Shown piece after piece: positions 5,187 to 11,529 of a DNA stretch of 16,183 nucleotides. Source of the DNA: JAHIZC01 sp043813305 (lineage in GTDB: Bacteria; Omnitrophota; Gorgyraeia; Gygaellales; Profunditerraquicolaceae). Position 1 is the stretch's first letter; each line of letters begins with the position of its first letter. Under the pieces are notes generated by a model, which saw only the letters and a program-made list of their open reading frames with translations, did not search any database and had not been told where the DNA came from. A program made the position numbers and the translations under genes. Location of the stretch: positions 1 through 16,183 of the forward strand of contig JBDRLC010000031.1 of the NCBI GenBank assembly GCA_043813305.1, given 5' to 3'.

Positions 5187-6056
5187 ATGTTAGATCCGGC
5201 CTTAAGAGAAAAAGTTCTCTTAGCTCAGAAGAATGAGATCACGGAGCGGTTGATTTATAGTAAACTGGCTTCTCTTTCCAAGGACAAACGGAAAGCAGGG
5301 GTATTAGATAAGATCTCCGGTGAGGAGTTTAAACATTATGAACTCTTTAAAACCTTAACTAACCTAGACGTTAAGCCGGATAGATTTAAGATAGGTTTTT
5401 TTGTAGTTATCGCCAGAGTATTTGGTCTTACCTTTAGCCTAAAACTACTTGAAAAAGGCGAAGACCTTGCACAGGAAGATTATGAGAAATTACAATCAAT
5501 CTCCGCTGAAGTTGAGCAGATAATTCAGGATGAGAAAAGCCATGAAAATCAACTGATAGATCTGATTGATGAAGATCGTCTGAAGTACGTAAGCTCTATA
5601 ATCCTGGGTTTGAATGATGCCATGGTTGAACTTACCGGTGCGCTGGTGGGCTTTAGTCTCGCTTTGCAGAATACACGTTTAGTGGGGATCGTCGGCCTGA
5701 TCACAGGAATTGCCGCCTCTCTTTCTATGGCGGCTTCGGAATATCTTTCTACCAGGCATGAAAAAGGTGAAAAAAACCCCCTGAAAGCAAGTATTTATAC
5801 AGGCCTGGCTTATATCGGGACGGTTATTTTGTTGATTTTGCCCTATCTCTTACTTGAGAATATATTTTTATGTATTAGCCTGGTACTCGTATTTGTGCTG
5901 TTGATAATCTCTATTTTTACCTATTATATCTCTGTAGCTAAGGAGTTGGATTTTAAGAAAAGATTCCTAGAGATGGCGGGAATAAGCGTAGGTGTGGCAG
6001 CGATTAACTTTGTCATCGGGTTAGTTATCAGGCATGTATTCGGTATAGAAGTTTAA
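5187..6056 (+). CDS. Ferritin-like/VIT1 fusion, MbfA-like membrane iron exporter
   Basis: The 289-aa protein has two parts. Residues 1-130 form a rubrerythrin/ferritin-like four-helix domain with carboxylate and His ligands (NEITERLIY with Glu17/Glu20, EEFKHYELF with Glu47/His50, DEKSHENQL with Glu116/His119). Residues 135-289 are a VIT1/CCC1 transporter (GLNDAMVELTGALVGFSLAL, ITGIAASLSMAASEYLS, then three to four hydrophobic segments). MbfA proteins of this architecture export iron and protect against peroxide in alphaproteobacteria; iron (or manganese) efflux here is by homology. ATG 5187 follows AGAGAGGGA and starts after the previous stop. An in-frame extension upstream to 5037 exists but would overlap the nine-cysteine gene. 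It sits directly before rubredoxin in the redox operon. Confidence 0.85.
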   Translation: MLDPALREKVLLAQKNEITERLIYSKLASLSKDKRKAGVLDKISGEEFKHYELFKTLTNLDVKPDRFKIGFFVVIARVFGLTFSLKLLEKGEDLAQEDYEKLQSISAEVEQIIQDEKSHENQLIDLIDEDRLKYVSSIILGLNDAMVELTGALVGFSLALQNTRLVGIVGLITGIAASLSMAASEYLSTRHEKGEKNPLKASIYTGLAYIGTVILLILPYLLLENIFLCISLVLVFVLLIISIFTYYISVAKELDFKKRFLEMAGISVGVAAINFVIGLVIRHVFGIEV

Positions 6057-6072
6057 TAAAAAGGAGGGCGGT

Positions 6073-6231
6073 ATGGAGAAATACAAATGCAAAGTCTGCG
6101 GTTATATCTATGATCCTGCTGTGGGGGATCCTGATAATGGAGTGGTTGCGGGAACGAAATTTCAAGATATTCCGGATAGCTGGGTCTGTCCTGAGTGCGG
6201 CGTGGGAAAAGATCAGTTTGAAAAGATTTAA
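6073..6231 (+). CDS. Rubredoxin
   Basis: A 52-aa one-iron electron carrier. It begins MEKYKCKVCGYIYDPAVGDP and has CPECG near the end. The four iron ligands are Cys6, Cys9, Cys39 and Cys42, with the conserved aromatic core (Tyr4, Tyr11, Tyr13, Trp37). AAGGAGGG (6060-6067) provides the ribosome binding site. It lies 16 bases after the iron exporter and two genes before the FNR-like reductase, followed by the flavodiiron protein. It is therefore the expected one-electron shuttle to the flavodiiron protein and possibly to rubrerythrin. Confidence 0.97.
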   Translation: MEKYKCKVCGYIYDPAVGDPDNGVVAGTKFQDIPDSWVCPECGVGKDQFEKI

Positions 6232-6248
6232 TCAAGAGGAGGCAGATG

Positions 6249-6572
6249 ATGAAGGAAGAACTTCCTAAAAAGTGTAAGCCCTGTGCAATAGGGACACCTC
6301 CTTTACCGCAAGAAAAAATCAAGGGACTCCTCGCTGAGTTTAAAGATTGGCAATTGATCGACGATAAGACGATAACAAAGGAATTCAAATTCAAAGACTT
6401 TAAACAAGCAAAACATTTTTTTGACCTGGTGGCTGAGAAGGCGGAGGAACAGGGGCATCACCCGAACTTTGCTTTGAATTATAACAAACTGAAGATCACT
6501 CTTTTTACTCATGCTGCGGGAGGTCTGACTGAGAATGATTTTATTATGGCGAAAATAATTGATCAATTATGA
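6249..6572 (+). CDS. Pterin-4a-carbinolamine dehydratase family protein
   Basis: The family dehydrates 4a-hydroxytetrahydropterin made by aromatic amino acid hydroxylases. Members in organisms lacking such enzymes are thought to serve other pterins, including molybdopterin. The 107-aa protein has the active-site pattern EEQGHHPNF...YNKLKITLFTH...GGLTENDF, with His70, His71 and His88 as expected catalytic histidines. An N-terminal Cys pair (CKPC, 9-12) is common in bacterial members. Two ATGs are adjacent (6246 and 6249). The AGGAGG at 6237-6242 is better spaced for the second. The stop overlaps the frame of the next gene. No hydroxylase lies nearby, so its role in this redox operon is unknown. 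Confidence 0.88.
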   Translation: MKEELPKKCKPCAIGTPPLPQEKIKGLLAEFKDWQLIDDKTITKEFKFKDFKQAKHFFDLVAEKAEEQGHHPNFALNYNKLKITLFTHAAGGLTENDFIMAKIIDQL

Positions 6573-6579
6573 GGTAGAG

Positions 6580-7278
6580 ATGGCGGAAGAATTAAGGATT
6601 ATAGAGATTATTAAAAGGACCGATAGCGTAAAGAGTGTACGTCTTGAGATTAGTAAGGAAAGGGAATATCGGGCAGGCCAGTTCATGTGCGTGCATCTTC
6701 TCTCTGAAAAAGAATGCAAGAGGTATCTTTCGCTCTCCAGTTCTCCTACTGAGAAAGGGTATATTGAATTCACCAAAAAGATCACAGAGAGTGACTTCTC
6801 TAAAGTTTTGGATAATTTAAAAGTAGGGGACTCCTTGAGGGTGGAATATCCTATGGGTAATTTTACTTTAAAAGACCCAAAGGCAAAAGTTGCTTTTCTC
6901 TCAGGCGGCATAGGTATTACTCCGATTAGGAGTATCTCTAAATTTGTCGTTGATAGTAATCTCGGCACGGATTTAGTTTTGCTTTATGCTAACCGCACAG
7001 CTAAAGATATCGCCTTTAAGCAAGACTTTGATTTAATGCAGAAGAGTTATCCTAAGCTAAAGGTAGTACATGTTCTTTGCGAAGCTGACCCCGGATTTCG
7101 TTGTAGAGAAGGCCGGATAGACACAGAAATTATAAAGAGTGAAATAGCGGGTTATCAAGAAAGAAGGTTTTATCTCTGCGGTCCGCCGGCAATGGTTGAG
7201 GCGATGAAGAAGATACTCAGCGAGGAATTGAATTTAGCCAAGGACAATATTATTACGGAGAATTTCACTGGTTATTAG
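6580..7278 (+). CDS. FNR-like FAD/NAD(P)-binding oxidoreductase
   Basis: A 232-aa cytosolic flavoprotein reductase. RYLSLSSSP (48-56) is the FAD-binding RxYSxxS block. SGGIGITP (108-115) binds the pyridine nucleotide phosphates. CGPPAMVEAM (about 200) closes the NAD(P) domain. It lacks a plant-type 2Fe-2S domain, so electrons must leave through a separate carrier. The rubredoxin encoded at 6073 and the flavodiiron protein at 7403 make an NAD(P)H:rubredoxin reductase role likely, though this is inference. ATG 6580 is preferred because GAGG (6571-6574) sits 5 bases upstream. An earlier in-frame ATG at 6559 lies inside the previous gene. Confidence 0.85.
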   Translation: MAEELRIIEIIKRTDSVKSVRLEISKEREYRAGQFMCVHLLSEKECKRYLSLSSSPTEKGYIEFTKKITESDFSKVLDNLKVGDSLRVEYPMGNFTLKDPKAKVAFLSGGIGITPIRSISKFVVDSNLGTDLVLLYANRTAKDIAFKQDFDLMQKSYPKLKVVHVLCEADPGFRCREGRIDTEIIKSEIAGYQERRFYLCGPPAMVEAMKKILSEELNLAKDNIITENFTGY

Positions 7279-7287
7279 GAGGTAGAT

Positions 7288-7416
7288 ATGTCAATCTTAA
7301 AGATATTGCCCGATATTTACCCCGTTAGAAATTTTGTGAAAATACGGGAGTTTTTAATGGCTGGTATCTGTATCAAAGATATTATTGTAGAGGGAGGTAT
7401 CTATGGAAATTTCTAA
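7288..7416 (+). CDS. 42-aa ORF overlapping the flavodiiron start
   Basis: AGGAGGTAG (7277-7285) precedes ATG 7288. The frame runs 42 codons (MSILKILPDIYPVRNFVKIR... GGIYGNF) and stops at 7416, 14 bases inside the flavodiiron gene. The overlap could couple translation of the two. I recognise no family. Its codons 11-16 are formed by the left arm of a 16-bp inverted repeat whose right arm is the start of the flavodiiron gene. It may therefore be a leader with regulatory function, or a by-product of a local inverted duplication. Confidence 0.4.
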   Translation: MSILKILPDIYPVRNFVKIREFLMAGICIKDIIVEGGIYGNF

Positions 7417-7422
7417 CGGGGT
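7319..7422 (+). repeat. 16-bp perfect inverted repeat bracketing the flavodiiron start codon
   Basis: ACCCCGTTAGAAATTT (7319-7334) and AAATTTCTAACGGGGT (7407-7422) are exact reverse complements, extended by one G-T wobble inward. The 71-base loop between them holds the GAGGGAGG site (7389-7396) and the ATG at 7403-7405. Codons 2-7 of the flavodiiron gene lie in the right arm. In mRNA the stem would close right against the start codon. Confidence 0.75.
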
Positions 7423-8596
7423 TTACTCAGTAGGCGTTGTGGATTGGACGGTAAGGACATTCCACGGGCATACCTATACCACAAAGAGAGGCACTAGTTA
7501 CAATGCCTATCTTATTATCGATGAGAAGGCTGCTTTAGTTGATACTGTACTGGGTTCATTCTCGGATGAACTGATTAGAAACATCAAAGAGATTATTCCC
7601 GTAGAGAAGATAGACTATATTATTGCTAATCATGTTGAGACTGATCACTCCGGAGGGTTACCTGCGATAATGAAACTTTGCCCTAAGGCAAAGGTTATCG
7701 GTACACAAAAATGTAAGGAAGGCTTAGCCAAACACTATTATGGCAACTGGGATTTTCAGGTAGTAAAAACCGGTGATACATTGAAGCTAGGAAAAAGAAC
7801 TTTAGCATTTGTCGAAGCGCCGATGGTGCATTGGCCGGATAGCATGTTTACTTATTGCCCTGAAGAAGAACTGCTGATGCCTAATGATGCCTTTGGGCAG
7901 CATCTTGCCAGTAGTGAGATCTTCGATGATCAAGTTGATCAATGCGCGTTGATGGATGAAGCAGCGAAATATTATGCCAATATCCTCTTGCCATTAGGTT
8001 CGATAATTTTAAAGAAAATTCAGGAAGTCCAGAAGATGAATATTCCTATAAAGATAATCGCCCCTAGTCATGGGATTATCTGGCGCAAAGACCCGATGAA
8101 GATCATCAACGCCTATATTTCCTGGGCGAAAAATGAGATTAAGCCCAAAGTTGTGGTTGCTTATGAGACGATGTGGGGAGCGACCGAGAAGATGGCAAGG
8201 CGGATAGTCGAAGGTATCAGTGATGCGGGAGTAAGTGTTAAGCTTTTCGACGTAACCACCTCTGACCGTACCGAGATCATCAAAGAAATGCTCGACGCTA
8301 AAGGCTATCTTTTTGGTTCATCTACCCATGACAATTATATGCTTCCTACGATGGCATCCCATTTAGAATTTGTCAAGGGCTGTAGACCTATAAACAGGAT
8401 TGCATCTTCATTCGGGTCTTGTGGTTGGGCCGGAGGAGCGCTAAAAGAGATAGAAAGGGTAGTTAAAGAAAGCGGAATAGAATTAGTCCAGCCTTCTTTA
8501 TCTGTTAAATATGCTCCCAGCGTCGATGAATTAAAGCAATGTTATGAATACGGGAAAGAATTCGCTAAACTGATCAAGGGAGGTGATAAAAGTTAG
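7403..8596 (+). CDS. fprA: A-type flavodiiron protein (O2 and/or NO reductase)
   Basis: Reduces O2 to water or NO to N2O in the cytosol. Residues 1-245 are the metallo-beta-lactamase-like diiron domain with all ligands present: His77, Glu79, Asp81 and His82 (HVETDHSGG), His143 (HWPDS), Asp162 (NDAFGQH) and His223 (APSHG). Residues 248-397 are a flavodoxin domain with the FMN loop YETMWGATEKMA. The 397-aa length is typical of class A, with no fused rubredoxin or reductase; both are encoded upstream as separate genes. GAGGGAGG (7389-7396) gives the ribosome binding site. Substrate preference between O2 and NO cannot be read from sequence. The next gene's frame begins inside its 3' end. Confidence 0.95.
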   Translation: MEISNGVYSVGVVDWTVRTFHGHTYTTKRGTSYNAYLIIDEKAALVDTVLGSFSDELIRNIKEIIPVEKIDYIIANHVETDHSGGLPAIMKLCPKAKVIGTQKCKEGLAKHYYGNWDFQVVKTGDTLKLGKRTLAFVEAPMVHWPDSMFTYCPEEELLMPNDAFGQHLASSEIFDDQVDQCALMDEAAKYYANILLPLGSIILKKIQEVQKMNIPIKIIAPSHGIIWRKDPMKIINAYISWAKNEIKPKVVVAYETMWGATEKMARRIVEGISDAGVSVKLFDVTTSDRTEIIKEMLDAKGYLFGSSTHDNYMLPTMASHLEFVKGCRPINRIASSFGSCGWAGGALKEIERVVKESGIELVQPSLSVKYAPSVDELKQCYEYGKEFAKLIKGGDKS

Positions 8597-8600
8597 GCAG

Positions 8601-9062
8601 ATGAAAAAATTAAGCGATAATATAATCAATTTTTTTCAGAGCGAGGGATTTGTTATCGTCTCAACGATTGATCAAAAAGGGCATCCGCACAACTCATGTA
8701 AAGGGATAATCAAGATGAATCGCAACGGCAGGGTGTATCTGCTTGATCTTTATAGGAAAAGAACCTATGAGAACCTGAGGCAAAATCCTCAGATGAGTAT
8801 TACTTTGGTAGATGAGCATAAATTCATCGGGTTTTCTTTAAAGGGAAAAGGAAAGATAGTTTTAGACGGTGATCTTCAGTCTGAAATTATAAAGGCATGG
8901 GAGGATAAGATTACCTCTCGGCTTACAAAGAGGCTGCTGAAGAACATCCACGAAGAGAAAGGGCATGCGCGTCATCCTGAGGTGCATCTACCCAGGCCGG
9001 AATATCTGATTACCATGGAGGTTGAGGAAATAATTGATTTAACCCCGCATCATTTAAAGTAA
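8601..9062 (+). CDS. Pyridoxamine 5'-phosphate oxidase-like split-barrel flavoprotein
   Basis: A 153-aa protein with the FMN-binding split-barrel pattern. It has ADP-free beta strands at the start (GFVIVSTIDQKGHPHNSCKG), a central YRKRTYENLRQNPQMSITLVD block with the KxTxxNLxxNPxxxL flavin-phosphate signature of PPOX-like proteins, and a C-terminal EYLITMEVEEIIDLTP strand. An insert rich in His and charged residues (HEEKGHARHPEVHLPRP, about 119-135) is unusual. ATG 8601 fits the fold's usual start. A GTG at 8583 overlapping fprA is also possible and sits on the GGGAGG at 8577-8582. Enzymes of this fold reduce or oxidise varied flavin-linked substrates, and the true one here is unknown. It ends the redox operon. 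Confidence 0.75.
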   Translation: MKKLSDNIINFFQSEGFVIVSTIDQKGHPHNSCKGIIKMNRNGRVYLLDLYRKRTYENLRQNPQMSITLVDEHKFIGFSLKGKGKIVLDGDLQSEIIKAWEDKITSRLTKRLLKNIHEEKGHARHPEVHLPRPEYLITMEVEEIIDLTPHHLK

Positions 9063-9066
9063 GTGA

Positions 9067-9264
9067 GGACTTAAGTTATGGATAATTATACAAGGAATAT
9101 ATTAGACATAACTTATCTGTCTGAACTTACCCCCACACCAATTGTAAAAAACGACTATCGTTGAATGAACAATTGGTGGGGGGGGGGTTAAATTCGCGCA
9201 TATAACTTACGTTTACTTACCTGCCTGCCGGCAGGCAGGAGTTCCGTAAGTTATGCGCTCATTA
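9067..9264. repeat. Three-hairpin intergenic repeat element, copy 1
   Basis: Hairpin 1 is AAGTTATG (9073-9080) with CATAACTT (9107-9114). Hairpin 2 is CCCCCACACCAATTGT (9130-9145) with ACAATTGG followed by T and ten G (9169-9187). Hairpin 3 is GCGCA/ATAACTTACG (9196-9211) with CGTAAGTTATGCGC (9245-9258), holding the perfect palindrome CCTGCCTGCCGGCAGGCAGG (9220-9239) in its loop. It starts 4 bases after the preceding stop codon and ends just before the AGGAGAG ribosome binding site of the rubrerythrin gene. It shares most conserved blocks with the element at 12451-12622, while the hairpin 2 sequences differ but stay self-complementary. Confidence 0.85.
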
Positions 9265-9280
9265 AAGTAGGAGAGAGACT

Positions 9281-9757
9281 ATGGGAAACATATTTTCAGG
9301 CAGTGAGATAGTAGAAATCGGGATTCAGATTGAGAAAAACGGCAAAGATTTTTATAACGCCGCAGCAGAGAAATCTAAGAAACCTGAAGCTAAAGAACTA
9401 TTCGAATTCTTAGCCGGCGAAGAAGAGAAACACATCACTACTTTTAAAAAGCTTTTGGAGTCAGTTGAGAAATATGAACCGGCAGAGGCGTATCCCGGTG
9501 AATATTTCTCCTATATGAATTCCTTAGCCAGTGGATACGTGTTTACTCAGAAAGACAAAGGTAGAGAGATTGCCAAAGCCTTAAAAACAGATAAGGAAGT
9601 AGTTGATAAGGGAGTTACCTTTGAGAAGGATTCGATTACCTTTTATGAAGGAGTAAAGAAAGCCGTACCTGAATATGATAGAAAGACAATTGATCAATTA
9701 ATTGCCCAAGAGAAGAACCACTTACAGAAATTAACTGAAATTAAAGATAAATTATAA
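9281..9757 (+). CDS. Rubrerythrin-like ferritin-family diiron protein
   Basis: A 158-aa four-helix-bundle protein, cytosolic, that in the family reduces hydrogen peroxide with electrons from rubredoxin. Diiron ligand patterns are visible: IQIEKNGKDFYN (helix 1), EFLAGEEEKHITTF (ExxH, helix 2), TFEKDSITFYE (helix 3) and LIAQEKNHLQKL (ExxH, helix 4). It lacks the C-terminal rubredoxin domain of classical rubrerythrin, so the separate rubredoxin at 6073 may serve it. AGGAGAG (9269-9275) precedes ATG 9281. It is separated from the flavodiiron operon by the repeat element and is followed closely by the glutaredoxin and reductase genes. Confidence 0.87.
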   Translation: MGNIFSGSEIVEIGIQIEKNGKDFYNAAAEKSKKPEAKELFEFLAGEEEKHITTFKKLLESVEKYEPAEAYPGEYFSYMNSLASGYVFTQKDKGREIAKALKTDKEVVDKGVTFEKDSITFYEGVKKAVPEYDRKTIDQLIAQEKNHLQKLTEIKDKL

Positions 9758-9769
9758 AGGAGCCAGAAT

Positions 9770-10003
9770 ATGAAAAACGTAAAAGTCTATAGCACTCCTA
9801 CCTGTCCCTGGTGTATTAAAGTAAAGCAATTCCTAAAAGATAATAACGTTAATTTTGAGAATATTGATGTTGCCTTAGATCAAAAGGCTGCCGAAGAGAT
9901 GGTTGAAAAATCAGGACAGATGGGAGTCCCGGTATTGGATATCGAAGGCGAGATTCTCGTAGGTTTTGATAAAGATAAAATAAAGACTAAATTAGGAATA
10001 TAG
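9770..10003 (+). CDS. Glutaredoxin-like protein, CPWC active site
   Basis: A 77-aa thioredoxin-fold dithiol carrier. It begins MKNVKVYSTPTCPWCIKVK, with the redox pair Cys12-Pro-Trp-Cys15. The cis-proline region MGVPVLDIEG and the C-terminal LVGFDKDKIKTKL complete the fold. Length and the CPWC motif fit the small NrdH/YruB-like glutaredoxins of anaerobes, which are reduced by thioredoxin reductase-like flavoproteins rather than glutathione. AAAGGAG (9757-9763) is the ribosome binding site. The AhpF/TrxR-like reductase starts 100 bases downstream, so the two are likely partners passing electrons to a peroxidase or another disulfide enzyme. Confidence 0.9.
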   Translation: MKNVKVYSTPTCPWCIKVKQFLKDNNVNFENIDVALDQKAAEEMVEKSGQMGVPVLDIEGEILVGFDKDKIKTKLGI

Positions 10004-10017
10004 CTTAGAATTCTATT

Positions 10018-10091
10018 TTTAGCGGGTGGCTTGGACTAATTCCGAGCTGCGTGGTGCAGCGAGGAACAGTTCAAGACAGGGCCCCGCTAAA
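10018..10091. repeat. Compact stem-loop element before the reductase gene
   Basis: TTTAGCGGG (10018-10026) pairs with CCCGCTAAA (10083-10091). CTTGGACT (10030-10037) pairs with AGTTCAAG (10068-10075) with one G-U, and GCTGC (10046-10050) with GCAGC (10056-10060) around a GTGGT loop. It fills nearly all the gap between the glutaredoxin and reductase genes. It shares sequence blocks with 619-668. No T run follows, so it is not a standard terminator. Confidence 0.7.
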
Positions 10092-10102
10092 TTGTGAAAA
10101 AT

Positions 10103-11008
10103 ATGCATGATTTAATTATTATCGGCGCAGGGCCCGCAGGTATCACTGCCGCAGTATACGCTGCCAGGAAGAGAATGGATTTCATTGTAATCAGTAAGGA
10201 TATCGGCGGTCAGGCTGCCTGGAGTGGAGATGTCGAGAATTATACCGGGTATCAGTTCATCACCGGTCCGGAATTAGCGCATAAGTTTCAGGAGCATATG
10301 CAACATTATAATGTCGGGTTGAGAGAAAATGAATCAGTAACTGAAGTTAAGAAGATAAACAATGCAGTTTCAGTTGTAACTGATAAGGGGGAATACGAAG
10401 CAAAGACAGTGATTATTGCTTCCGGGAAAAGAACCAAAGAGCTTAATGTTCCCGGAGAGCAGGAGTTTAAAAACCGCGGCCTGACATATTGCGCTACCTG
10501 TGACGGGCCTTTATTCGCCAATAAAAATGTTGCGGTTGTCGGAGGCGGTAATTCTGCGTTGGATGCCGCTTTGCAATTAATCAAAATAGCAAAACATATT
10601 TATCTAATCAACATTGCTTCCCAGCCCACCGGAGATCCGATCATGCTGGAGCAAGTTCTCGCTAATGACAAGGTGAGTGTAATTAATAATGCGCAAGTGA
10701 GTGCTATTTTAGGAAATAAATTTGTCAATGCGATCAAGATAAAGAAGCAAGATAAAGAAGAGACTCTTGAACTAGAGGGCGTATTTGTTGAGATTGGCCT
10801 AATCCCGAATAGCGAATTTATTCAAGATGTAGAAAAAAATAAACTGGGTGAAATAAAAGTAAGCCTGCGTAACGAAACCAATCTCCCCGGGATCTTCGCT
10901 GCTGGGGATGTTACTGATGTTCCTGAGAAGCAGATCATCATTGCTGCCGGTGAGGGTTCCAAAGCCTGCCTGAGCGCCTTTCGCTATCTAGCCACGCATA
11001 GATTTTAA
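10103..11008 (+). CDS. Thioredoxin reductase/AhpF-like flavoprotein disulfide reductase
   Basis: A cytosolic FAD enzyme moving electrons from a reduced donor to a disulfide carrier. It has GAGPAG for FAD near the start, a redox pair CATC in LTYCATCDGP, a second dinucleotide site VVGGGNSALDAAL and the C-terminal FAD block GIFAAGDVTDVPEKQ. Thioredoxin reductases that use NADPH carry an HRR-type arginine motif after the second Rossmann strand. Here that place reads KHIYLINIASQPTGD, closer to AhpF, which prefers NADH. It lacks AhpF's N-terminal double thioredoxin domain; the adjacent CPWC glutaredoxin could substitute. The start is uncertain: ATG 10103 gives the usual short N-terminus (about 301 aa), GTG 10094 adds three residues, and neither has a Shine-Dalgarno site because a stem-loop lies upstream. 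Confidence 0.9.
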   Translation: MHDLIIIGAGPAGITAAVYAARKRMDFIVISKDIGGQAAWSGDVENYTGYQFITGPELAHKFQEHMQHYNVGLRENESVTEVKKINNAVSVVTDKGEYEAKTVIIASGKRTKELNVPGEQEFKNRGLTYCATCDGPLFANKNVAVVGGGNSALDAALQLIKIAKHIYLINIASQPTGDPIMLEQVLANDKVSVINNAQVSAILGNKFVNAIKIKKQDKEETLELEGVFVEIGLIPNSEFIQDVEKNKLGEIKVSLRNETNLPGIFAAGDVTDVPEKQIIIAAGEGSKACLSAFRYLATHRF

Positions 11009-11021
11009 TCAAATTTTTTAG

Positions 11022-11066
11022 TTGACAATTAAAAAATATAGTGTATACTCTACTAATACGATAGAG
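11022..11066 (+). promoter_or_regulatory. Promoter with dyad at the start site, upstream of the second Rrf2 gene
   Basis: TTGACA (11022-11027) and TATACT (11044-11049) are spaced 16 bases apart, a strong promoter. CTCTA-N9-TAGAG (11048-11052 and 11062-11066) is a dyad overlapping the -10 edge and the predicted start site, well placed for repression, plausibly by the Rrf2 protein encoded right after it. Confidence 0.65.
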
Positions 11067-11084
11067 ATAATAGGGGTAATAGCG

Positions 11085-11525
11085 ATGCGCATAACTTATC
11101 GAGGCGATTACGCCTTAAAAACAGTATTAGACTTAGCTTTACATCACGGTAACAGCCCGATTACTATCCATGATTTGGCTAAGCGTTTGGATATCCCGAC
11201 TAAATTCTTAGAGCAGATACTTCTGGATTTAAAAAGAGGGGGTTTTGTTGAGAGCCGGCGTGGGAAAGTCGGCGGTTATCTTTTAGCAAGAGAACCTGCA
11301 AAGATTACGCTGGGAGAGGTGATTAGGTATATCGACGGCCAGGTTGAACCGATCTCCTGCGTAGATAAGGACTATAGAGGTTGTAAAGATAAAAATAAAT
11401 GTGCCTTAAGGGATGTATGGCGACAGGTGGCCGAAGCTACTGTTAACATAGTGGATAATGTAACTTTCGAAGGCCTGATTCGCAAGAATAAAGAATTAAG
11501 TTCAGCATTAGTTTACCAAATTTAG
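11085..11525 (+). CDS. Rrf2-family regulator (IscR/CymR-like) beside cysteine synthase
   Basis: A 146-aa winged-helix repressor. MRITYRGDYALKTVLDLALH, the HDLAKRLDIPTKFLEQILLDLKRGGFVES recognition helices and the RGKVGGYLLAREP wing are typical Rrf2. Cys92, Cys100 and Cys106 (spacing 7 and 5) resemble the IscR cluster ligands, so Fe-S sensing is possible. In Firmicutes the Rrf2 protein CymR instead pairs physically with cysteine synthase to read cysteine supply, and cysK follows here after 4 bases. Both ideas are inference. The start at ATG 11085 is chosen because upstream in-frame codons from TTG 11022 lie in the promoter and operator. GGGGTAA (11073-11079) may serve as a weak ribosome binding site. 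Confidence 0.88.
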   Translation: MRITYRGDYALKTVLDLALHHGNSPITIHDLAKRLDIPTKFLEQILLDLKRGGFVESRRGKVGGYLLAREPAKITLGEVIRYIDGQVEPISCVDKDYRGCKDKNKCALRDVWRQVAEATVNIVDNVTFEGLIRKNKELSSALVYQI

Positions 11526-11529
11526 CGAT

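Noticed and set aside
6053..6394. Minus-strand frame opposite rubredoxin
   Set aside because: The plus strand encodes a clear rubredoxin with four cysteine ligands; the minus frame is its shadow.
9067..9264. CRISPR array
   Set aside because: The repeated blocks are inverted and occur in two separate elements without regular spacing or unique spacers; no cas genes are present.
11022..11084. N-terminal extension of the second Rrf2 protein from TTG
   Set aside because: This stretch is the promoter and dyad; MRITYRGDYALK is the normal family N-terminus.
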